A stretch of 64,000 bases of DNA from DASWJZ01 sp963792885 (GCA_963792885.1 CAWBXX010000003.1:248001-312000); one strand, 5' to 3'. Shown: positions 32,725 to 43,715, counted from the stretch's first letter. The notes: generated by a model not told the origin, from the letters alone. Numbers and translations: made by a program.

Positions 32725-33201
32725 CTATCCCTTCTCTCTGAGTAGCCTGCCTTTTTCGCGCTGCCAGTCGCGCTTCTTCTCCGTCTCGCGCTTGTCGTGG
32801 AGCTTCTTGCCCTGCGCGAGCGCGATCTCGACCTTCGCCATGCCGCGGTCGTTGAAATAGAGCTTGAGCGGCACGATCGTCATGCCCTCGCGATCGACCG
32901 CCCCCATGAGCTTGCCGATCTGGCGCTTGTGGAGGAGCAGCTTTCGCGGTCGGCGCGGCTCGTGGTTGAAGCGGCCGCCCTGCTGGTATTCGGGGATCGT
33001 GGCGTTGACGAGCCAGATCTCGCCGCGCTCCGGGCTGACGTAGGATTCCGCGATCGTCGCCTTGCTCTGCCGAAGGCTCTTCACCTCCGTCCCGGAAAGC
33101 TGGATGCCGGCCTCGAAGGTCTCGCCGATCTGGTAGTTGAAGCGGGCCTTACGGTTTACGGCGATCGACTTGCGGGGAGCTTCGGCTTTCTTTTTCGCCA
33201 T
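32725..33201 (-). CDS. smpB: SsrA-binding protein SmpB
   Basis: A 158-residue tmRNA partner in ribosome rescue. Conserved segments are A-V-N-R-K-A-R-F-N-Y-Q-I, G-I-Q-L-S-G-T-E-V-K-S-L-R, Y-V-S-P-E-R-G-E-I-W and H-E-P-R-R-P-R-K-L-L-L-H. The basic C-terminal tail (KLHDKRETEKKRDWQREKGR) is the part that enters the mRNA channel. Four bp downstream of the dapA start region on the same strand. Confidence 0.97.
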   Translation of the reverse strand: MAKKKAEAPRKSIAVNRKARFNYQIGETFEAGIQLSGTEVKSLRQSKATIAESYVSPERGEIWLVNATIPEYQQGGRFNHEPRRPRKLLLHKRQIGKLMGAVDREGMTIVPLKLYFNDRGMAKVEIALAQGKKLHDKRETEKKRDWQREKGRLLREKG

Positions 33202-33205
33202 CGCC

Positions 33206-34084
33206 TCAGTTCAAAAGGCCCGCGTAACGCAGCGCGAACTCGACCTCCTCGCGCGTGTCGGAGCCGACGGAGACGATGGGCGAGCGCACGTCCGGCTGCA
33301 TCTTTCCGAGCACCGACAGCGCGAACTTCGCCGGCGCCGGGCTCGGATCGAGAAAGAGCGCGCGGTGAAGGGGCATGAGCCGGTCCTGATAGCCAAGCGC
33401 CCGCTTGAAATCCCCGGCGAGGCACGCGTTCTGAAACTCCGAGCAGAGCTTCGGCGCGACGTTCGCCGTCACCGATATGCACCCGTGTCCGCCATGCGCC
33501 ATGAACCCGAGCGCCGTCGCATCCTCACCGGAAAGCTGGATGAACTCCGCGCCCATCCGGTGCCGCTGCAGGCTGGCGCGCGCGAGATTGGCGGTGGCAT
33601 CCTTTACGCCAACGACGTTCTTGCAGTCGCGGAAGAGCTTGCCCATCGTCTTCGGGCTCATGTCCACGATCGAGCGCCCGGGGATGTTGTAGATGAAGAG
33701 CGGAATCTCGACCGCCGCGGCGACCGCGCGGAAATGCGCGTAGAGCCCGCGCTGATTTGGCTTGTTGTAGTAGGGTGTGACCACGAGCACTGCGTCGGCG
33801 CCGGCCTGCTCGGCGTGCTTTGCGAGGTCGATCGCCTCTTTGGTCGAATTTGAGCCGGCGCCCGCAATCACCGGCACGCGCTTCGCTGCGACCTCGACAC
33901 AAATCTCCACGACGCGGCGGTGTTCCTCATGCGACAGCGTCGGGGATTCGCCGGTGGTCCCAACCGGGACCAGCCCATGCGACCCCTCGGCGATCTGCCA
34001 TTCAACGAAAGCGCGGAACGTTTCCTCGTCGATGGAGCCGTTGCGCATGGGCGTGACCAGCGCGGGGATCGACCCTCTGAACAT
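33206..34084 (-). CDS. dapA: 4-hydroxy-tetrahydrodipicolinate synthase
   Basis: A 292-residue class I aldolase of lysine/DAP synthesis condensing pyruvate with aspartate semialdehyde. T-T-G-E-S-P-T-L-S holds the catalytic Thr pair, P-L-F-I-Y-N-I-P-G-R-S the Tyr, and V-V-G-V-K-D-A-T the Schiff-base Lys. ATG 34084 (MFRGSIPALVTP) is the standard start; the longer frame to 34186 lacks homology. It lies just upstream of smpB, as often in this group. Confidence 0.95.
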   Translation of the reverse strand: MFRGSIPALVTPMRNGSIDEETFRAFVEWQIAEGSHGLVPVGTTGESPTLSHEEHRRVVEICVEVAAKRVPVIAGAGSNSTKEAIDLAKHAEQAGADAVLVVTPYYNKPNQRGLYAHFRAVAAAVEIPLFIYNIPGRSIVDMSPKTMGKLFRDCKNVVGVKDATANLARASLQRHRMGAEFIQLSGEDATALGFMAHGGHGCISVTANVAPKLCSEFQNACLAGDFKRALGYQDRLMPLHRALFLDPSPAPAKFALSVLGKMQPDVRSPIVSVGSDTREEVEFALRYAGLLN

Positions 34085-34212
34085 GGCTCTTCGTCCTTTC
34101 GCGCGCGACGATAGTGACGGCCCGCCGCAAGAGCAAGCCGATCGGGCGCCGGGGAAGCGGGGATGTCCACGCCATGCTAAGGTCATCTCCGGATGGTGTC
34201 GATTCAGCCGTG

Positions 34213-36654
34213 ATGTCGCCCCAACAGCCCGGCCGGTTCCGCTTTCCCGCCGCCCTGGCCGCGGCGGCGCTCGCTCTCTGCCTCATGCCCACTGTGGCTC
34301 CGGCTATGGAGGCACGCCTTCCGCGCCCGCGCCCTGTCGAGGCATCGCCCACGCCTCCGACCGAAACCACAACCGACAAGACGGCGTCAGCTACAGACCC
34401 CGCCGCGGCTCCGATGCCGCGGCCGCGCCCGACCGTCGACGATAGCCCGGCTCTGGATGAGGCCGCGGCCGATGCGGCCGTCGCTCCGGAAGCGGAGGCT
34501 CAGCAGGCAGCCACGCCCGAGCCCGGTGCGCCGACCGACGAGAGTACGCAAGCCGCCGAAACGCCGCCCCGCCGGCTGCTGACGCGGCCGCGGACAATGC
34601 CGCCGAAGCCGCCCCCGCTGATGCGGCCGAGACGCCTGCGGAGGAAACTCAGGCGGCGCAGAGTAACGCCGAGGGCGCGCCCCTGCCCCGCCCACGCCCG
34701 GAACTCGACGCGGCGGAAACGGCGCGCCTACTCGCGGCGCAGTTCTACGGCTTCCAGCCCGACTTCAAGATCCGCGCGGCGCTCGATGCCGTTGAGGACG
34801 GTCGCTACGCGGATGCGCGAGCCCTGGCCGCGGGGCATGAGAACGCCATGGTGGCGGCGCTCGTCGATTGGCAGATTGCGCGCCAGTCCGATTCCGGCAT
34901 GTCAGCACCGGAAATCATCGAAGTCCTCGCAACGCACCCCGGCTGGCCCGAGCCCGAGCGGCTTCAGCTTCGTGCCGAGCAGGCTTTCCATGCACTCGGG
35001 CCAAGCGGCGATCCGGTGATCGCTTTCTACAATCAGGTTGAGCCGGTAACCGTCGCCGGCCGGCTCTCGCTCGCCGCCGCCCTTCGCGATGCCGGCCGGA
35101 GCGCCGAGGCCGAGCCGATCGTGCGCGACCTTTGGCGGGCCTGGTCGCTCTCGCCGACGCAGTCCGCGGCGATGCTGGCGCGCTTTGGGGCGACGCTTAC
35201 CCGCGCCGACCATATCTACCGCTTCCGTCGCCTCGTGCTTCGCGAGCAGACCCGCGATGCAGCCGCGCAGGCGGACCTGGTCGGCCCCGGCTACGCCGAT
35301 CTCGCCCGGGCCGTCGTCGCCGCGCTCGACCGCAAGAAGGATGCAGCGCAACAGCTTCGCGGCGTCGCGAAGCGCTTTCTCGGCGACCCGCTCTACGTCT
35401 TCGCCCGCACTCACCAGCTTCTGCGCTCAAATCAGCCGATCGAGGCGGCGCGCTTCCTGCTCGAGACGCGCCCCAACCTCGCGCTCTCGGGCGACGGCGA
35501 CATCTGGTGGGAGGAGCGGCGAGATTTGGCGCGCGCACTCCTCGACAGCGGCGCCCCGGAGCTTGCCTATCGCGTCGTCGCCGAAGCCCACCCTGACGGC
35601 GAAGGCGACCGCGTTGAAGCCGCCTTCCATGCCGGCTGGATCGCGTTGCGATTCCTGCACGATCCAAACCTGGCCGAGCCGCATTTCCGCGAACTTCACA
35701 CGCTGGCCACCTTGCCGCGCACGCAGTCGCGCGCATCTTATTGGCTCGGGCGGACCCATGAAGCGCAGCATCGGCCCGCGGCCGCGCGAACTCGACTACG
35801 TCGAGGCGGCGCGCTTCGGCGGCACGTTCTACGGCCAGCTCGCGCGCGAGAAGCTCGGCATCACCACCACGGGCCTGGAGCGCATGCCTCGCCCGTCGGC
35901 GCTCGACCGCATCCGCTTTGCCAACCGCGACATGGTGAAGGTCGTGCGACTTCTGGCAGCGGGCGGGCACGCCGACATGGCTTGGCCGTTCCTCGCCGGG
36001 CTCGGCGAGACCGTCGATACGCCCGGCGAGGTCGCGCTGCTGACCACACTGGCGCGGCGGATCGGTCGGCCGGAGGCAGGCATCCGGGCCGCCGCGACCG
36101 CCGAGGAGCGTGGCCTCAAGGTCGCCTGCCTGCCGGCGCTGTTCTTTGGAGTGCCCGCCGATTTGCGCACACCAGCCGCCGTCGATCGCGCGCTCGTCTA
36201 TGCGGTCGTGCGCCAGGAGAGCGCCTTCAATCATGCTGCCGTCAGCAATGCCGGCGCGCGTGGCTTGATGCAGCTCATGCCGGCAACCGCGCGCGCTACT
36301 GCGCGAAACGCCAGCATTCCGTTCTCCGTGCAGCGGCTGACGACCGACCCGCTCTACAACGTCACGCTCGGCGCGCATCATCTGGGCGAACTGCTCGGCG
36401 GCCTGCAGCGCTCCTATATCTTGACCTTCGTCGGCTACAACGCAGGGCCCGGCCGCGCGCTGCAATGGGTGCACGACTACGGCGATCCGCGCGGCGGCGC
36501 CGTGGACCCGATCGATTGGATCGAGCGCATTCCTTTCGACGAAACGCGAGACTACGTGCAGAAAGTGATGGAGAACTTGCAGCTTTACCGCTCACGCACC
36601 GGCCACCCGCTCTCTCTTACCCGGGATTTGTTGCGTGGCGGCCCGCAAGGCTGA
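34213..36654 (+). CDS. soluble lytic murein transglycosylase, two frame breaks
   Basis: An SLT70-like enzyme of about 810 residues. It has a signal peptide (ALAAAALALCLMPTVAPAM), a Pro/Ala/Glu-rich linker, a long helical superhelical region and the SLT catalytic domain. In that domain Glu is in V-V-R-Q-E-S-A-F-N, followed by S-N-A-G-A-R-G-L-M-Q-L-M-P-A-T-A and F-V-G-Y-N-A-G-P-G-R-A. The frame breaks near 34565 (-1 type) and near 35789 (+1 type) and returns to the original phase. At 35789 removing one A (CGAACTCG to CGACTCG) restores R-L-D-Y-V-E-A-A-R-F-G. It cleaves peptidoglycan to 1,6-anhydro-muropeptides if intact. Confidence 0.82.
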
Positions 36655-37594
36655 GGTGCGGCAGCCGAACGGCGGCTCTCCCGAACCTGAGAGCTCGACG
36701 GATCTCGGCGACGGTCGGGTGGCGTATTTTCGCTCTCAAGACGGGCTGTCGCTTGCTGCGCGTTTCTTCGACACGCCCGACCGCAATCGGCCCCCCCTCC
36801 TCTGCCTGCCCGGCCTCTCGCGGAACTCGCGCGATTTCGTCGGGCTCGGCCGATTCTTCGCGAGCCACCCGACCGCACCACGGCGCGTGATCGCGGTCGA
36901 CTACCGCGGCCGCGGGCTCTCCGACAACGATCCGGACTGGCGAAACTACAAGCCGATCGTCGAGGCACAGGATGTGCTCGCCGCCGCGGCCGCCTTCGGC
37001 ATCGAGCGGGCGATCCTCGTCGGGACCTCGCGCGGCGGAATCCTATCGATGCTCCTTGGTGTCCTTCGCCCGGCGTTCGTCGCCGGCGTCGTGCTGAACG
37101 ACATCGGCCCCGTTATCGAGGGCCGCGGACTTGTGCGCATCAGGGGCTATCTGACGGTGAAGACGCGCAATGTCGCCAGTTGGGATGCGGCCATCGCCGC
37201 CGTTCGTGCGGTAGGCGAAGCGCAATATCCCGGTCTTCCGGCCGAAGAGTGGCGCGCTGTCGCCGCCGCCTACTATGGCCCGGCGGGTGGCGGATTGGCG
37301 CCGGAATTCGATCCGAACCTAAGGAAGGCGATCGCCGACATCCATGTCTCCGAAAAGGCGCCCGTTCTCTGGCCCCAGTTCATGAGCTTGGCGCGCGTGC
37401 CCGTACTGGCGATCCGCGGCGAGCTCTCCGATATCCTGAGCCCCCAGACCGTCGCCGAGATGGTCAAGCGCCACCCGCGGCTTGACGCGTTCGTCGTACC
37501 ACGCCAGGGGCACGCGCCACTCCTGCGCGACAGCATGACCTTGGGACGGATCCTGGCATTCGCTGAACAGGTCCGGTCCAGCTCGATCGCCTGA
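36635..37594 (+). CDS. alpha/beta hydrolase
   Basis: A 319-residue hydrolase. It has the nucleophile elbow V-G-T-S-R-G-G (Ser after T), V-D-Y-R-G-R-G-L-S-D upstream, the acid in I-R-G-E-L-S-D-I-L-S and the His in P-R-Q-G-H-A-P-L-L. GTG 36635 starts inside the end of the transglycosylase gene (20-bp overlap), suggesting co-transcription. The substrate is unknown. Confidence 0.85.
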   Translation: MAARKAEVRQPNGGSPEPESSTDLGDGRVAYFRSQDGLSLAARFFDTPDRNRPPLLCLPGLSRNSRDFVGLGRFFASHPTAPRRVIAVDYRGRGLSDNDPDWRNYKPIVEAQDVLAAAAAFGIERAILVGTSRGGILSMLLGVLRPAFVAGVVLNDIGPVIEGRGLVRIRGYLTVKTRNVASWDAAIAAVRAVGEAQYPGLPAEEWRAVAAAYYGPAGGGLAPEFDPNLRKAIADIHVSEKAPVLWPQFMSLARVPVLAIRGELSDILSPQTVAEMVKRHPRLDAFVVPRQGHAPLLRDSMTLGRILAFAEQVRSSSIA

Positions 37595-37633
37595 GGCGGC
37601 GACGCTTCTTCTGCCGAGACCAGCCACTCACAC

Positions 37634-37662
37634 AAAAAAGAGCCCGGCCGAAACCGGGCTCT
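37634..37662 (-). terminator. intrinsic terminator of the porin gene
   Basis: Nine-bp stem AGAGCCCGG/CCGGGCTCT with a six-base loop (37639-37662), followed on the minus strand by TTTTTT. It lies 24 bp past the porin stop and may also stop transcription from the hydrolase gene on the other strand. Confidence 0.88.
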
Positions 37663-37685
37663 TCGTATTCAAGTTCTGATCGGGA

Positions 37686-38868
37686 TCAGAAGTCGCGCTG
37701 AAGGCGCCACATCACGCCCCACACATTCCAATCGGCATTTGGAAGCGAATGGTCCATGCTCTGGTAAGCAAACTCGGGACCAAAGCCCAAGCCGCTAACC
37801 GGGCTGTATTTGGCGCCCGCACGAACCGTCCACAAGTCATAGTCTATCGGTACCGACTATCGTGCCGGAATTAGAAGCATGGATGAATCCCCCGTCGACC
37901 CAAGCCGTCAGGTTCGGATTGATCAGCGGACCACTGATGCCGGCCATGACATTCCAAGATTTAGTCAGCTTGTTAGTCAGGCTAAAATCGCCCAAGACGC
38001 CCGGATCACCGTGCAGGTAGCCGATCGCGCCCTCAGAGTAGCCGCCCTGCGTGCCGATGCTCCAGCCGCCCGGAATCTTCAGCTCGAAGCCAGCGCCAAC
38101 CGCGAAACCCAGCTTAGTGTTGGTCTGCGTGTGGACGCTGTGAACAGCACCCATGATTTGGGCGGAACCCCAACCCTGGTCAACACGGACGTTGGCGACG
38201 CCGTCCGGGACTGACTGGCCGGCGTACAATCCCAAGGCAAGGCCCACCTTTCGACGACCGATCGTCGCCGGGTCTTCAGCCGCAATCGTGAGGGAGAAGC
38301 CATTCCCGCCAGCGAACGTCCAGGCAAACTGTGTCGCCTCACCCGTGTTGTCATCCAGCGAAATCCGCGTGCCGTAACCGTAACCGGAGAAGAAGTCGAA
38401 GTTCGACCCGGTATGACCCGCCGTATAGGTACCCCAGTCGTTGCTGATCTGGATGTAGGCGGCAGCCAGCCCCGCATTAGTCGAGCTGTAGTTGATAGCC
38501 CCGTTAGACGGACCGACGGTCATGTCATATGCGAAATACGCACGGACGAGACCGAAGTCGGTCTGCGTGCGGGCGTCGGCGGAGATATGGCCACGAGCGC
38601 GAGTGGTCCAGTTGTTGAAGCTGTCGTCGTTAAAGGTACCACCAAACCTGTTCACATGGTCGCCGTCGACGTAGTGCGACTCAACACGCACGTAGCCGGC
38701 AATCCGTAGGCAGGTATCCGTGCCGGGAATGTAGTAAAATCCCGCCCCGAAAGCGTCGCAGATCCGCACATATTCGACCGGCTCGACGGTCGGAAGGTCG
38801 GCGGCCTGCGCCCCGGTGCCGGCGGCGATCACAGCCGCGGAGCCGAAGAGAAGGCTCTTGAGTTTCAT
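37686..38868 (-). CDS. Porin_2-family outer-membrane porin, one frame break
   Basis: About 393 residues. The signal peptide is MKLKSLLFGSAAVIAAGTGAQA, then A-D-L-P-T-V-E-P-V-E-Y-V-R-I-C-D-A-F-G-A-G-F, the Hyphomicrobiales Porin_2 start, followed by alternating barrel strands. A +1 shift near 37840-37850 changes phase after S-G-T-I-V-G-T-D. The true end Y-D-L-W-T-V-R-A-G-A-K-Y-S-P and the C-terminal Phe (W-R-L-Q-R-D-F-stop) lie in the next frame. A CTGGAGG ribosome site precedes ATG 38868. A trimeric diffusion channel is expected. Confidence 0.85.
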
Positions 38869-39384
38869 ATTAGACCTCCAGTCCAAGTTGCTTGAGCCGG
38901 GGTATCCGCTTTCGACTGGGCTTATGCCACCCGATTCGGGGCCCCCCGCCCCTTGTGCTGCCCAAAGACAGCGGCCGCCGATCGGCTGCCTGGAAATGAC
39001 ACTATCCATCCGCATGGCCGAGGCAACAGCGATGCTTCTCCCCGCAAAGCTTTCCCCAGTTCATGTTGCAGAATTGCCACGAAAACCCCGGTTTCCGGGC
39101 TGAGATTCGGGCGTTTCTGAACCATCTGCTAACACCCGAATGACGCTACGTACGGTGTTCGTAGTCACGCGCAAAGCTCGCAGCATCCTATCCGGCTACG
39201 CGATTCCGAATCTCCGCAGGGATCACCGCCGCAGCCCGGTTTCCACCCGCTTCCAAGGAACGGCGCCGCGCATCCGTGTCCCAGTCGCATCCTGTTGCGC
39301 CTCGTCGTGCCGAGCGGGCATTTAGCGCACGCGGCGTGGCGGACATCCTGGAAGCGCGCGGAAAATGGGCATTCTGGAGGGCGG
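38869..39384. other. 516-bp intergenic region upstream of porin and sqdB-like genes
   Basis: No convincing gene: the open frames here have no family features. It must contain the divergent promoters for the porin (minus) and the sulfoquinovose synthase-like gene (plus). Only the two ribosome-binding sites at its edges (CTGGAGG for the porin, TGGAGGGC for the epimerase) are clear. Confidence 0.6.
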
Positions 39385-40555
39385 ATGGCGCGAATTCTTG
39401 TGCTTGGCGGCGATGGCTTCTGCGGCTGGCCGACGAGCCTTTATCTCTCCCGCCGGGGTCATGACGTCACGATCGTCGACAACCTCTCGCGCCGGAAGAT
39501 CGATGTGGAGCTGGAGGTTGAGTCGCTCACGCCGATTCGCCCGATTTCTGAGCGCTTGCGCGCCTGGAACGAGGTCAGCGGTCACGAGATCCGGTTCGAG
39601 AGCTTCACCGTCGGCGAGAATTACCATCGCCTGCTGACAAAGATCCGCGACGAACAACCCGACGCGATCATCCACTTTGCCGAGCAGCGCGCGGCGCCCT
39701 ACTCGATGAAGTCGTCGTGGCACAAGCGCTACACCGTCAACAACAACCTGAACGCTACCAACGACATCCTTTGCGCCATCGTCGAGTTCGAAGGTCGACA
39801 CCCATCTCGTGCATCTCGGGACGATGGGTGTTTACGGCTACGGCAGCGCCGGCATGAAGATACCGGAGGGTTATCTCAAGGTCTTTCTCAGTACAGATGG
39901 CGGTGACCAGATCGAGCAGGAGATACTCTATCCGTTCAATCCTGGATCGATCTATCACATGACCAAGACCCAGGATCAGCTCTTCTTCCACTTCTACAAC
40001 AAGAACGACGGCGTGAAGATCACCGACCTCCATCAGGGGATCGTCTGGGGTACGCAGACCGCCGAGACTCGGATGGATGAGCGCCTCGTCAATCGCTTCG
40101 ACTACGACGGCGATTACGGCACGGTGCTAAACCGCTTTCTGATGCAGGCGGCTATCGGCTATCCGCTCACCGTGCACGGCACCGGCGGACAGACGCGCGC
40201 CTTCATCCATATCAGCGACACCTGCCGCTGCATCGAGCTCGCCATCGAGAACCCGCCGCAGCGCGGCGAAAGAGTGAATATTCTCAACCAGATGACTGAG
40301 ACCCACCGGGTGCGCGACCTGGCCGGGATCATCTCCGGCATGACCGGCACGCCGATCGAATACCTGCCCAATCCGCGTAACGAGGCGAGCGAAAACGACC
40401 TGCACGTCACCAACGACCGATTCCTCCGGATGGGGCTCGAGCCGGTCACGCTGGCGAACGGGTTGATGCAGGAGGTGACGGACATCGCGCGCAAATACGC
40501 CGATCGGTGCGACCGCTCGAAGATCCCCTGCGTCTCGCGCTGGCGCTCGAGCTGA
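39385..40555 (+). CDS. sqdB: UDP-sulfoquinovose synthase-like NAD-dependent epimerase, one frame break
   Basis: About 389 residues of the SQD1/SqdB branch of extended SDR enzymes, which make UDP-sulfoquinovose from UDP-glucose and sulfite for sulfolipid. It shows L-V-L-G-G-D-G-F-C-G-W-P-T, V-D-N-L-S-R-R, I-H-F-A-E-Q-R-A-A-P-Y-S-M-K, L-G-T-M-G-V-Y-G, Y-H-M-T-K-T-Q-D (Tyr/Lys), and L-T-V-H-G-T-G-G-Q-T-R-A-F-I. The phase shifts +1 near 39787-39794; deleting one T from GAGTTC restores I-V-E-S-K-V-D-T-H-L-V. A TPR-sulfotransferase follows. A different sulfonated or plain sugar product is possible. Confidence 0.8.
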
Positions 40556-40624
40556 CCTCTCGGGCGCTACTTACGCGAATTTGATCGATCGGCGACACTA
40601 TGCCGATTGCGGAACCGTCGTTAC

Positions 40625-42302
40625 ATGCGCGAGTTCCATCTCGATCGTCTTCAGACTTCACGGTTTCTTTGGCACGCCATCTACCAAGGCCGAACTCGCG
40701 GACCCCGCCCCAACGGCGGACGGGGGGGCGCCCCGCGACCTGAGATCGCCGAGCTGCTGCGGCAGGGGCTGCAGCATCAGAGCGGGCGTGACTTCACTAA
40801 AGCCGCAGCCTGCTACAGCGAGGCGCTAGCGCGTCAGCCGAACCAGCCCGACGCGTTGCATTTCCTCGGCGCCCTGGCGCTCACGATCGGCGACGTCGAC
40901 ACGGCGATCGGCCACTTCAAGCGGGCGCTGGCGACAAAATCCTCCGATCCTGCGATCTACATAAATCTCGCCAATGCCTTGTTGCAAAAGCGCGATTCGA
41001 CCCCGGCGGAAGTCTATCTGCGTAAGGCCTTGGATCTCGACCCCGGCAATCCGGCAGCAACCTGCTTCCTTGCAGACGCGAGGTCCTTCGAAGGCAAAGA
41101 GACCGAGGCCAAGCGGCTCTACGAGGACGTCCTGGCGCGCTTTCCCGATTATCAGCAGGCGACCTTCGGCTATGCCGACGTTCTTGTCTCCCTCGGTGAG
41201 CTGGAGACGGCGCGGACTCTCTACCGCAAGGCGCTCGGCTGGAGCGGCGCGCGAGGCCTGGCCCTGGCGGGCCTTGCGGCATGCGAGAAGCTCGCGCCCG
41301 ACTCCCCCGAGGCAAAGGAGATCGAACGCCGGCTGACAGAGCCCGGCCTGAGCGCGCTCGAATATCTCGGGCCTTCGCTACGCGGCCGGTCGGATTGCCG
41401 ATGACGCGGGACGTTCCGACGACGCCTTTCGCCATTTCAGCGAAGCGAAGAGGCTCTCTACCGCCCAATTCGACATGGAAGCGCACAGGGCACGGCTTTC
41501 GGCGCTCAGGTCCCTGTTCACCCCGGCTTTTTTCGCAGCGCGCAAGAGACCATGGCGACCTCAGTGAAAAGCCCGTGTTCGTCGTCGGCATGCCGCGCTC
41601 CGGCACCACGCTGACCGAGCAGATCATCTCGAGCGCATCCACTGGCGGCTGGCGCCGGCGAGCTCGGCAAGATGACACGGATCGACTCGTTCGCTCGGCT
41701 TCGGCCGACCGGGGAAGGACTACGCCAAGAGGGTCTCGGCACTTTCGCCCGCCAAGATCCGCAATCTCGCAAAGGGCTATCTGTTGGATCTCGATGCGGT
41801 TTCAGGTTCCGCCGCGCGGGTTGTCGACAAGATGCCGCACAACTTCCTGCATCTCGGCCTGATCGCCCTGCTCTTTCCCGCCGCAAAGATCATTCACTGC
41901 CGCCGCGACCCGCTCGACAACTGTGTCTCCTTGGTCACCACGCAAATGGACCAGGCCCTTCACCCCTACACCGCCGACCTCGCGATGCTCGGCGCTTACT
42001 ATCGCGAATATGCGGCGCTGATGGCGCACTGGCAGAGCATCCTCCCGCTTCCGATGCTGGAATCAAGCTACGAGGCGCTGATCGACGACGTCGAAAGTGG
42101 CGCCCGTCGGCTGATAGACTTCATCGGCCTGGAGTGGGATCCCGCCTGCTTGGCTTTCCAGCAATCGGATCAGCCGATCCACACGGCGAGCCGCGTTCAG
42201 GTTCGCCAGCCGATCTACCAGACCTCGGTCGGGCGTTGGCGGCGCTACGAAAAACATCTCGGACCGCTGAAGGCCGCGCTCGGCGATCTTGCCGGGAGCT
42301 GA
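40625..42302 (+). CDS. TPR-sulfotransferase fusion, four frame breaks
   Basis: About 555 residues when joined. The N-terminal TPR units have A-A-A-C-Y-S-E-A-L-A-R-Q-P-N-Q-P-D-A and A-I-G-H-F-K-R-A-L-A. A sulfotransferase domain follows with the PAPS loop F-V-V-G-M-P-R-S-G-T-T-L-T-E-Q-I-I, the 3'-phosphate region K-I-I-H-C-R-R-D-P-L-D-N-C-V-S and a C-terminal S-V-G-R-W-R-R-Y-E-K-H-L. The phase steps +1 near 41370, 41545, 41635 and 41712, always restorable by removing one base. The start is uncertain. The target could be a lipid, glycan or protein; the adjacent sqdB-like gene hints at sulfolipid-type chemistry. Confidence 0.68.
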
Positions 42303-42412
42303 CGAAGGATCGAGGGGAATCTCCCAGCCGCAGCGGTTTCCCAGCCGCGAATCCCTGGCCCGAGCGACCCAAGGGATTGACTGACACCCTCAAACCCCGC
42401 ATCTCCGGCGGC

Positions 42413-42503
42413 GGAGAGGTGGCCGAGTGGTCGAAGGCGCTCCCCTGCTAAGGGAGTAGACGTCAAAAGCGTCTCGTGGGTTCGAATCCCATCCTCTCCG
42501 CCA
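42413..42503 (+). tRNA. tRNA-Ser (anticodon GCU)
   Basis: 91 nt with CCA encoded. Acceptor GGAGAGG/CCTCTCC, anticodon stem CTCCC/GGGAG around loop CTGCTAA (anticodon GCT), a long class II variable arm, and T-loop TTCGAAT. Reads AGC/AGU codons. Confidence 0.95.
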
Positions 42504-42586
42504 TGCGCACTGGGCCTTAGCGCCTGATCGGCCCATCACCTCTCGTGCCGGGCGCTCGAGCTCGGGAAGGTCGACTCCCTGTCGCC

Positions 42587-43708
42587 ATGAGCACGATCCT
42601 CTACCTCACGACCATCGAGTTTGGACCCGGGTCCCGAAAAGAGCTTCCGCGCGCCCTGAAGGAGCTCGGGATCAGCCGCCCGCTCATCGTCAGCGACAAC
42701 GGCGTGGCGGCGGAGGGGATTCTCGACGAAGCGACGCAGCCGATGCAGGCGCCCCGCTTCCTCGACGTCCCGGCCAACCCGACCGAGGCAGCGGTTAAGG
42801 CGGCGCTCGAAGCTTACCGAGAAAGCGACTGCGACGGCATCGTTGCGGTCGGTGGGGGATCGCCGATCGACCTGGCTAAGGGCGTGGCGCTCCTCGCCTC
42901 GCATTCGGGCCCGCTCGAAAACTACGCGGCGATCTACGGCGGGGTCACGCGGATCGGCGCGTCGGTTGCGCCGATGATCGCGATGCCGACTACGTCGGGA
43001 ACCGGCGCCGAGGTCGGCCGCGCCGCACTTCTCACGCTCGACGACGGCCGCAAGCTCGGCTTCATCAGCCCGCACCTGATTCCGAAGCGGGCAATCTGCG
43101 ATCCGGATTTGACGCTCGCCCTCCCCCCTCGCCTCACAGCGGCGACCGGACTCGACGCGCTCTCACATTGCATCGAGACCTTCCTGTCGCCGCGCTTCAA
43201 TCCGCCCGCGGAAGCCATTGCGCTCGATGGCGCGGGGCGGGTTTGGCGCAACATCGCCCGCGCCCATTCAAAGGGTGACGATCTTGAGGCGAGGACTGAG
43301 ATGATGATGGCCGCGCTCGAAGGCGGACTGTCGTTTCAGAAGGGCCTCGGCGCCGTCCATGCACTGAGCCACGCGCTCGGCGGTCTCACCGACCTGAAGC
43401 TCCACCATGGGACGTTGAATGCGATCCTCATGCCGGCTGTCGTGCGCTTCAACGCCGCCAGCGTCGGCGACAAGATCGCACGGTTAAAGGCGGCGATCGG
43501 CTTGCCCGCGGGCGCCGACCTCGCCGGCGCCCTCGACCGGCTCAATGTCGACCTCGGCATCCCGAGCGGCCTCTCGGCGCTCGGCGTCACGGAATCCGTC
43601 TTCCCTTGGGTTGTCGAGCGAGCGCTCGCCGACCACTCGACGCCGACCAACCCCCGCCAGCCGACCGTCGACGACTATCGCTCACTTCTCGCGGAGGCGA
43701 TGGGCTAG
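42587..43708 (+). CDS. iron-containing (group III) alcohol dehydrogenase
   Basis: A 373-residue dehydrogenase. It has the NAD(P)-binding G-G-G-S-P-I-D, the T-T-S-G-T-G-A-E-V region, and metal ligands in D-A-L-S-H-C-I-E, G-A-V-H-A-L-S-H-A-L-G and H-H-G-T-L-N-A-I-L. ATG 42587 (MSTILYL) is preferred over the in-frame codon at 42545. Substrates of such enzymes range from alcohols to maleylacetate. It is isolated between tRNA-Ser and a Sel1-like gene. Confidence 0.9.
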   Translation: MSTILYLTTIEFGPGSRKELPRALKELGISRPLIVSDNGVAAEGILDEATQPMQAPRFLDVPANPTEAAVKAALEAYRESDCDGIVAVGGGSPIDLAKGVALLASHSGPLENYAAIYGGVTRIGASVAPMIAMPTTSGTGAEVGRAALLTLDDGRKLGFISPHLIPKRAICDPDLTLALPPRLTAATGLDALSHCIETFLSPRFNPPAEAIALDGAGRVWRNIARAHSKGDDLEARTEMMMAALEGGLSFQKGLGAVHALSHALGGLTDLKLHHGTLNAILMPAVVRFNAASVGDKIARLKAAIGLPAGADLAGALDRLNVDLGIPSGLSALGVTESVFPWVVERALADHSTPTNPRQPTVDDYRSLLAEAMG

Positions 43709-43715
43709 ATCGGTA

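Noticed and set aside
40137..42302. Programmed frameshifting as an explanation for the sulfotransferase breaks
   Set aside because: Four independent +1 events in 350 bp without a common slippery motif or downstream structure is not how programmed frameshifts look; insertion errors or decay are simpler.
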